Below are positions 5,773-8,978 of a stretch of 8,978 nt of DNA, in pieces. The stretch is from positions 1-8,978 of the forward strand of contig JBPCIX010000010.1 of the NCBI GenBank assembly GCA_051005875.1, read 5' to 3'. The notes beneath the pieces were generated by a model. That model was given only the letters and a program-made list of their open reading frames with translations. It ran no database searches and was not told the origin of the DNA. Made by a program: the position numbers and the translations under genes. This DNA comes from JBPCIX01 sp051005875. GTDB lineage: Bacteria > Actinomycetota > CADDZG01 > JAHWKV01. Position 1 is the stretch's first letter, and the number at the start of each line of letters is the position of its first letter.

Positions 5773-5898
5773 CAAGTATGTCCCAATGCCAGGCCCCACT
5801 TCGACATTCTGCTGCCTAACGCCGACCTTGCTTCAGCCGTGTCTCTGCTTGCCATATTCGGGGAAGCCGTCCAGAATCCATATAAGAGACGGAGGTGA
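5773..5898 (+). pseudogene. C-terminal remnant of a third A gene (A3)
   Basis: The frame ending at TGA 5896-5898 encodes A-R-P-H-F-D-I-L-L-P-N-A-D-L, then V-S-L-L-A-I-F-G-E-A-V-Q-N-P-Y. This lines up without gaps with the A2 end P-H-L-T-I-V-F, then L-L-A-A-F-D-E-A-E-P-N-P-H, and with A1. About 40 of an expected 125 codons remain. The upstream part is replaced by unrelated sequence that begins with the 26-bp repeat, so the gene was cut there. Its position supports the reading: B3 starts 8 nt after the A3 stop, and that stop lies inside the B3 ribosome binding site, just as the A2 stop overlaps that of B2. No start codon is left, so it is not expressed as an A protein. Confidence 0.65.
5891..5898 (+). 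promoter_or_regulatory. Strong Shine-Dalgarno of B3, fixes its start
   Basis: GGAGGTGA, a full match to the 16S anti-SD core, ends 8 nt before the ATG at 5907. It also contains the GTG that would give a start at 5895, so the ATG at 5907 is preferred. A TATAAG at 5881-5886 could serve as a -10 box now that the A3 promoter is lost. Confidence 0.65.
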
Positions 5899-5906
5899 CG
5901 GTCAAG

Positions 5907-6188
5907 ATGAGCAGTCAAGGCCACGCAGTGATGATTGACATTCCCTGTGACGTTCAGCAGGTGGACGAAACGGGATTTGTGTGGGCATTTCTTGATGAGG
6001 CCAGAGACCCCAGCCGGATTGTCCAGAACGCTATCTTGGTTTCAGGGGACGAAGAAGATCCGGTTCTAGCGCGGGTCGTCGAACTAACTACGCGCCCAGG
6101 GGGCACGAAGGTTCATCTCGAAATCCTGCCGGGCGATCCGGGCGAATATATCGACGCCCTGGAAAGAGCCCGTCTCCTCTCAGCCTAA
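5907..6188 (+). CDS. Cassette protein B3, unknown function
   Basis: This 93-residue acidic protein is a divergent member of the B family. V-D-E-T-G-F-V-W-A-F-L-D-E-A-R-D-P aligns with the D-x-x-G-R-I start of B1/B2, and A-I-L-V-S-G-D-E-E-D-P-V-L-A-R-V-V-E-L with their G-E-x-V-M-x-E-D-x-E-G-x-x-x-x-A-R-V-x-E-V, followed by a V-H-L-E-I-L-P-G strand. It has no Cys in the central motif and carries a C-terminal helix (Y-I-D-A-L-E-R-A-R) that B1 and B2 lack. Predicted cytoplasmic small beta-rich protein; function unknown. It follows the truncated A3, so it is a B protein without its own partner; whether it works with A1 or A2 is open. The start rests on the strong Shine-Dalgarno at 5891. Confidence 0.75.
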   Translation: MSSQGHAVMIDIPCDVQQVDETGFVWAFLDEARDPSRIVQNAILVSGDEEDPVLARVVELTTRPGGTKVHLEILPGDPGEYIDALERARLLSA

Positions 6189-6223
6189 GCCTCAATTTAA
6201 GCCTGTGGATCCGTCTTGAGATT

Positions 6224-6544
6224 TCAGCCGGTTGCAGGACCTCCGAGACGATCTCCCTTAGTCTCTGTCCCAGTTCCGCTCTCAACCGGGGGCGGAAGGT
6301 CGGTGGCAGGGGGCTCTTGGATCTCGGCGGGTTCATCACCAGAATCGTCTTCGGCTTCGGCGTTCGCTTTGACTCGTAATTCTTCGACTGATCCGAGGGC
6401 CTGGCGTCGCATCTTCGCATTACCCATAAGGGCGTCAATGAAACGACCCCGACTTGAAAAATGCCCGGTACCGCCCTCTACCGGTGGGGGAAGCAACGGT
6501 CGCCTCAGTTGCTCTCTTTCGATCCCTTGCCTGTATGTAGCCAC
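6224..6544 (-). CDS. Doubtful open frame, acidic Pro-rich product
   Basis: A GTG start at 6544, inside the second 26-bp repeat, opens 106 codons. The product has a basic stretch (F-I-D-A-L-M-G-N-A-K-M-R-R-Q-A-L-G-S-V-E-E-L-R) between two copies of L-P-P-P-V-E-(G/S)-G-T-G and an acidic run. The two P-P-P-V-E copies come from a 30-bp DNA repeat (about 6270 and 6467, some six differences), so part of the frame may be repeat-derived rather than protein. No family is recognised and no ribosome binding site is seen. It could be the tail of a lost gene read through IS-end DNA. This is the only content I can see between B3 and DUF2442. Confidence 0.25.
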   Translation of the reverse strand: MATYRQGIEREQLRRPLLPPPVEGGTGHFSSRGRFIDALMGNAKMRRQALGSVEELRVKANAEAEDDSGDEPAEIQEPPATDLPPPVESGTGTETKGDRLGGPATG

Positions 6545-6561
6545 TTATCTCACTCCGGTGT
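6536..6561 (+). repeat. 26-bp direct repeat, copy 2
   Basis: Identical to 5734-5759 and in the same orientation. With copy 1 it brackets an ~800-bp segment holding A3, B3 and the doubtful frame at 6224-6544. It lies 24 nt beyond the DUF2442 stop. The sequence GGGGGCATTTTT follows at 6576-6587 and a related GGGCATTTTT occurs inverted near 6465, which adds to the impression of insertion-sequence ends. Confidence 0.8.
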
Positions 6562-6585
6562 CTCGTTCCGAACCCGGGGGCATTT

Positions 6586-6864
6586 TTAGGAGGCTTCTTT
6601 CCGTAAGAACTCCGGCGCTAGATCGGCGCCGTTGGGCCACACCACTGTCCCAATTTCCGGGTCCACGCGTACTTGGCCAAACAGGTGAGGGTCGCGAAGC
6701 GGCTCGAAAATAGGGCCGGTCAAATGTGGTTCCAGGTCGAGTTGTCCGACAAAGCCATCGTCAAACTCGAGTCTTAAGACGAAGTCGGCAACAACATCCG
6801 CCTTTAGTACATGTGGCAGCGGCTCGGCCCCGTAAATGATTTCATCCTCGACTCCGTGCTTCAC
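6586..6864 (-). CDS. DUF2442 domain protein, intact
   Basis: This 92-residue protein matches DUF2442 along its length: P-H-V-L-K-A-D-V-V-A-D-F-V-L-R-L-E-F-D-D-G, L-x-G-P-I-F-E-P-L-R-D-P-x-L-F, and the hallmark V-D-P-E-I-G-T-V-V-W-P-N-G-A-D-L-A-P-E-F-L. DUF2442 proteins are small cytoplasmic proteins often encoded next to DUF4160; their function is not established, though a toxin-antitoxin-like role has been suspected. The GTG at 6864 is chosen because it overlaps the DUF4160 stop as GTGA, giving translational coupling; an ATG at 6906 would need a 46-nt overlap and an extra N-terminus. All family motifs are intact, in contrast to the second copy at 7558-7294. Confidence 0.85.
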   Translation of the reverse strand: MKHGVEDEIIYGAEPLPHVLKADVVADFVLRLEFDDGFVGQLDLEPHLTGPIFEPLRDPHLFGQVRVDPEIGTVVWPNGADLAPEFLRKEAS

Positions 6865-7121
6865 GGCAGCGGCGCGATCGCTGCTAAGGGTTGCTTCGTT
6901 TCGCATCTCGTCCAATTGTCGAGCAGTTCGGGCTGATGCAGCCTGGCCCACTCTCGCAACAGCCGATAGGCCCTTTGCGGCACCGCACCCTTCAAGACTT
7001 CACCGCCCTGGATCGCTATGGTTGCCTCAAGGCTGGCGTACAAGGCGTGAAAATGGGGTGGCGGGTGATCCGACCAGTACATATAGACAACGATGCCATA
7101 AAAGGCGCTGATTTGAGGCAT
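6861..7121 (-). CDS. DUF4160 domain protein, intact
   Basis: This 86-residue protein is a textbook DUF4160: it opens M-P-Q-I-S-A-F-Y-G-I-V-V-Y-M-Y, then D-H-P-P-P-H-F-H-A-L-Y with His19, His23 and His25 (a possible metal or catalytic site), A-T-I-A-I, R-L-L-R-E-W-A-R-L-H-Q-P-E-L-L-D-N-W and P-L-A-A-I-A-P-L. Family length is about 80-90, so it is complete. It is the first gene of a two-gene operon and overlaps DUF2442 by four bases. The start is supported by TATAGT 6 nt upstream and by the family's M-P-x-I-S opening. Biochemical function is unknown. The shared promoter arrangement with A1 and A2 suggests co-regulation with the A-B cassettes. Confidence 0.9.
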   Translation of the reverse strand: MPQISAFYGIVVYMYWSDHPPPHFHALYASLEATIAIQGGEVLKGAVPQRAYRLLREWARLHQPELLDNWTRCETKQPLAAIAPLP

Positions 7122-7127
7122 CCGGCG

Positions 7128-7150
7128 ACTATATCCACGGGCACCGACAA
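7128..7150 (-). promoter_or_regulatory. Promoter of DUF4160-DUF2442 (TGTCGG-N10-TATAGT)
   Basis: On the minus strand TTGTCGG (7150-7144), 10 nt, TATAGT (7133-7128), 6 nt and the ATG at 7121. It has the same elements and spacing as the A1 and A2 promoters. The rest of the 172-bp gap up to 7293 shows no further feature. Confidence 0.55.
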
Positions 7151-7293
7151 CCCTGCGTCTCCAGCGTAGGTGGTCGCTTTCAATCTCGGCACGGCATCGC
7201 TTTGCCTTCCGGACTCACTTTCCTGGTCGCTTAGGATTCGCAGCGAGTTCGTGAGTAATGCGCCCCCCGGACCAAGTTGGGGTTTAGTTCTGA

Positions 7294-7558
7294 TTATCCG
7301 GCCTTGGCGTGCTGGCCTACGGCCGCATCATGAAGGGTTTCAGGCGCCATGTCGGCCCCATTTGGCCAGAAGATGGTCCCCAACTCATGATCTACAGCGA
7401 CTCTGGCAAAAGAAGGTGGGATCTTTAAGTGGCTCGAAAACGCCCGTCCAGTCGCGACCTGTAAAATCAATCTCGCCGGTTGAATCATCAGAAAATGTCA
7501 GGCGCAGCCGGTGTTCAGCCACGACCTCGACTTCCCTAACGTCTACGATCTCTTGCAT
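7294..7558 (-). pseudogene. DUF2442 gene broken by a single-base insertion
   Basis: From the ATG at 7558 the first 50 codons give a good DUF2442 N-terminus (M-Q-E-I-V-D-V-R-E-V-E-V-V, then D-W-T-G-V-F-E-P-L-K-D-P-T-F-F), after which the frame ends at TGA 7387-7385. Removing one T from the TTTT run (minus strand, 7411-7408) restores F-F-A-R-V-A-V-D-H-E-L-G-T-I-F-W-P-N-G-A-D-M-A-P-E-T-L down to the TAA at 7294. The gene lies 11 nt behind B2 as third gene of the A2-B2 operon. It may be a real inactivating frameshift, a sequencing error in a short homopolymer, or programmed slippage; the truncated 57-residue product would lack the hallmark W-P-N-G motif. No DUF4160 partner lies directly beside it, though the intact pair follows 172 bp downstream. 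Confidence 0.8.
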
Positions 7559-7569
7559 TCCCTATGCCG

Positions 7570-7797
7570 CTAGGGCCCGGTGCGCTCCCACGTCCCAGGC
7601 TTGGGAACCACGAATGCAACCAGCTTGTGTGTGCCGTCAGCAGCTTCGGTTACCTCGGCGACCCAGGCTTTGCAGCGATTTCCTTCTGTGTCCTCCACCA
7701 TGAGGGTTTCGCCAACATGAAGGGTGGCCATGGACTCGAGGACTATGGGGATCCGCCCCTTTTCGTCTTCCAAATTAAAATCGGCTGTGTGGGTCAT
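7570..7797 (-). CDS. Cassette protein B2, unknown function
   Basis: This 75-residue acidic protein is the closest relative of B1: D-F-N-x-E-D-x-x-G-R-I at residues 6-16, then G-E-T-L-M-V-E-D-T-E-G-N-R-C-K-A-W-V-A-E-V and a closing P-G-T-W-E. It ends soon after that motif, so this may be the basic length of the family. A small soluble beta-rich protein is likely; the function is unknown. The start is firm: AGGAG, overlapping the TAG stop of A2, lies 6 nt before the ATG at 7797, and the A2-B2 gap is 9 nt. Downstream, 11 nt away, follows the broken DUF2442 gene, so the operon order is A2, B2, DUF2442. Confidence 0.8.
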   Translation of the reverse strand: MTHTADFNLEDEKGRIPIVLESMATLHVGETLMVEDTEGNRCKAWVAEVTEAADGTHKLVAFVVPKPGTWERTGP

Positions 7798-7806
7798 TTG
7801 CTTCTC

Positions 7807-8181
7807 CTATTGGACAGGATGAGGGTTCGGCTCGGCCTCGTCAAACGCCGCTAGTAACCGCTCAAGTTGTTCTTCGGTAGGCTCGGCCCCGAAAACTATT
7901 GTTAGGTGAGGAAAGCGCCCGGAGCGTTGAATTTCGAATCCAGCTTGGCGAAGAATGTCAACTCGGCTCCTGCGCATCTGTGGGTTCGGCTTTTCGGCTA
8001 GGGCTGCCACTTCGTCGTGCGCCAGACCATTCTCTCCGTAAAATGACAATGCGTGGAACCCTTGCGAAGTGCGGCTGCGCTGGGACGATGCCTTTAGATC
8101 TTGCAGGCGCATCAAGCCCAGTCTGATCACTACGGTGTCATCTGTAAGGGGCTGTTCGCTTTCAGGGGGGCCCAGTTTCAT
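7807..8181 (-). CDS. Cassette protein A2, unknown function
   Basis: This 124-residue paralogue of A1 has the same G-L-M, L-S-F-Y-G-E-N-G-L-A, A-G-F-E-I-Q-R-S-G-R-F-P-H-L-T-I and terminal N-P-H-P-V signatures, about 40% identical by eye without gaps. I do not recognise a named family. The frame is open further upstream (ATG at 8211 and TTG at 8253), but I chose the ATG at 8181. It gives the same length as A1, the N-terminus then aligns, and TAGAGT lies 7 nt upstream within the element shared with A1. No membrane segment or signal peptide is seen. It heads an operon with B2 and the broken DUF2442 gene and is divergent from the PLD-helicase gene. Confidence 0.82.
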   Translation of the reverse strand: MKLGPPESEQPLTDDTVVIRLGLMRLQDLKASSQRSRTSQGFHALSFYGENGLAHDEVAALAEKPNPQMRRSRVDILRQAGFEIQRSGRFPHLTIVFGAEPTEEQLERLLAAFDEAEPNPHPVQ

Positions 8182-8188
8182 GAAACGA

Positions 8189-8211
8189 ACTCTATAAGCC
8201 GCCCCCGACAT
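8189..8211 (-). promoter_or_regulatory. Promoter of the A2-B2 operon (TGTCGG-N10-TAGAGT)
   Basis: On the minus strand ATGTCGG (8211-8205), 10 nt, TAGAGT (8194-8189), 7 nt and the ATG at 8181. The hexamers and the 10-nt spacing are the same as upstream of A1. Confidence 0.55.
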
Positions 8212-8228
8212 CGGAGGTGGAACCCTCG

Positions 8229-8277
8229 ACGGAGTAAACAGAGGGGCCGACAAATTAGGCCCCGGCCCGGACTCCGT
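8229..8277. promoter_or_regulatory. Nested dyad between divergent A2 and helicase genes
   Basis: Two inverted repeats share one centre at 8253: outer arms ACGGAGT (8229-8235) and ACTCCGT (8271-8277), inner arms GGGGCC (8243-8248) and GGCCCC (8258-8263). The dyad ends one base before the helicase -10 box and lies upstream of the A2 promoter, so a bound regulator could control both directions. GC-rich DNA makes the inner arms less telling than the outer. Confidence 0.4.
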
Positions 8278-8283
8278 TAGGCT
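8278..8283 (+). promoter_or_regulatory. Putative -10 box of the helicase gene
   Basis: TAGGCT lies 6 nt before the ATG at 8290 with no Shine-Dalgarno in between. The ten bases TAGGCTGCCT are shared with the NmrA-like promoter at 3558. Confidence 0.4.
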
Positions 8284-8289
8284 GCCTGG

Positions 8290-8978
8290 ATGACGAAGCC
8301 TGGGGGGCCGGACCTTGCGCCCGGGCTTTATGAGGCTCTGGTTACCAAGGCCTTAGCCCGCAAGCTCGGCCGGCTCGACACGAATCAGTTTCAGTCCGAG
8401 GTCAAGGCTCTTGATGGTGAAGATGCCCGGGATCTTCTGGTTAATCACGTAGGCGAAGTTCTCTCAAGGGCCCTAAGGATCCTACCGAAGGATGCCGACG
8501 GGCTGGCGTTTCAGCTAAGTCTTTGCAACACCGTTGTTGATCTCCTCCAGCAAGAAGTCCCGCTGACGTTTGATGGCGCCGACGAACAAATTGAGGTGCG
8601 AGGGCAGATCCTAGAGGCCGTTCTGGAAACGGCTGCCGCCGCTTTAGGGTCCGTGGAGGTTCCCCGGCCCAAGATTCCTCTCTCGACCAGCGCCTTATTG
8701 GTAAACGACCGGCGTGAGCCCTCTCTCGCGTCGGAACTGGCGACGGAGATTACGTCAGCGGATTCGATCGATCTGTTGTGCGCATTCATCCGCTGGAACG
8801 GACTGCGGGTACTTTTGGACCCCCTCAAGGCATTTTTGGAAAAGGGCCGTACCCTTCGAGTAATCACGACCACCTACATGGGCGCCACCGAGCGGCGGGC
8901 AATCGATGCGCTGGCCGGCATGGGGGCCCAGGTCAAGGTCTCGTACGAGGCCAGAAACACTAGGCTGCACGCCAAGGC
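8290..8978 (+). CDS. PLD-domain DEAD/DEAH helicase, N-terminal part
   Basis: The frame is open for 229 codons to the right edge. The N-terminal ~130 residues are helical, with H-V-G-E-V-L-S-R-A-L near residue 52. They are followed by a phospholipase-D-like domain: S-A-L-L-V-N-D-R-R-E-P-S-L-A-S-E-L (about 134-150), I-D-L-L-C-A-F-I-R-W-N-G-L (160-172), V-I-T-T-T-Y-M-G-A-T (191-200) and R-L-H-A-K at the edge, the H-x-K of the PLD active site. This order is typical of the N-terminus of long (about 1000-aa) DUF3427-type proteins, in which a PLD nuclease precedes a superfamily-2 helicase motor. The motor itself is outside the window, so that part is inferred. Such nuclease-helicases are good candidates for DNA defence or repair. 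The gene is divergent from A2-B2, and a near-identical fragment lies at 5563-5686. Confidence 0.78.
   Translation, partial: MTKPGGPDLAPGLYEALVTKALARKLGRLDTNQFQSEVKALDGEDARDLLVNHVGEVLSRALRILPKDADGLAFQLSLCNTVVDLLQQEVPLTFDGADEQIEVRGQILEAVLETAAAALGSVEVPRPKIPLSTSALLVNDRREPSLASELATEITSADSIDLLCAFIRWNGLRVLLDPLKAFLEKGRTLRVITTTYMGATERRAIDALAGMGAQVKVSYEARNTRLHAK

Noticed and set aside
7122..7293. Open minus-strand frame in the gap upstream of DUF4160
   Set aside because: It has no start, no motif and no continuation into a gene; long chance frames are expected at this GC content.
7170..7703. 177-codon plus-strand frame
   Set aside because: It runs antisense through the broken DUF2442 gene and B2, both clearly supported by homology within the window.
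8182..8253. N-terminal extension of A2 starting at TTG 8253 or ATG 8211
   Set aside because: It would place the conserved promoter element inside the gene and make A2 longer than A1; the ATG at 8181 aligns both proteins.
1..8978. CRISPR array, tRNA or rRNA genes
   Set aside because: No regularly spaced repeats and no tRNA- or rRNA-like sequence were seen on reading either strand.

Overview
The window comes from a GC-rich bacterial chromosome or metagenome contig. Several starts have a TAnnnT-like -10 hexamer only 6-8 nt upstream of the start codon and no Shine-Dalgarno sequence. This leaderless layout is common in Actinobacteria and some other high-GC lineages. Together with the gene families (VapBC with a Phd-type antitoxin, AAA/DUF234 ATPase, NmrA-like reductase) it suggests an actinobacterium or relative. 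That placement is an inference.

Layout. Positions 1-818 (-) hold the 5' part of a polytopic membrane protein that runs off the left edge. Positions 918-1118 (+) are a decayed HepT-like toxin, followed by an intact VapB/VapC toxin-antitoxin pair (1150-1819, +). A convergent AAA+/DUF234 ATPase follows (1925-3304, -) with a perfect 17-bp palindrome at its start. Positions 3330-3551 (+) are a C-terminal relic of an IPT/TIG-domain protein, and 3572-4426 (+) an intact NmrA-like NAD(P)-binding protein. At 4470-4957 (-) the C-terminal relic of a PIN toxin is fused to the end of a DUF4160-like gene.

From 4892 to 8289 the window is dominated by a repeated two-gene cassette, called A-B here. A is a protein of about 125 aa and B one of 75-93 aa; I assign no function to either. 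A1-B1 (4921-5549, +) and A2-B2 (8181-7570, -) are intact. In the third copy A3 survives only as its last ~40 codons (5773-5898), directly before an intact, divergent B3 (5907-6188). Interleaved are an intact DUF4160-DUF2442 pair (7121-6586, -), a second DUF2442 gene broken by one extra base (7558-7294, -) as third gene of the A2-B2 operon, a 26-bp direct repeat (5734 and 6536) bracketing the A3-B3 segment, and a short fragment (5563-5686) of a PLD-domain helicase. The intact 5' part of that helicase starts at 8290, divergent from A2-B2, and runs off the right edge; the fragment matches it at 52 of 54 bases.

The promoters of A1, A2 and DUF4160 share one arrangement, TGTCGG-N10-TA(G/T)AGT-N6/7-ATG, although the genes are on both strands and belong to two families. 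The region reads as an accessory island of toxin-antitoxin-like and possibly defence-related modules, remodelled by duplication, deletion and probably IS activity. The triplicated A-B cassette, co-regulated with DUF4160/DUF2442 and beside a PLD-helicase, is the strongest candidate for an uncharacterised system.
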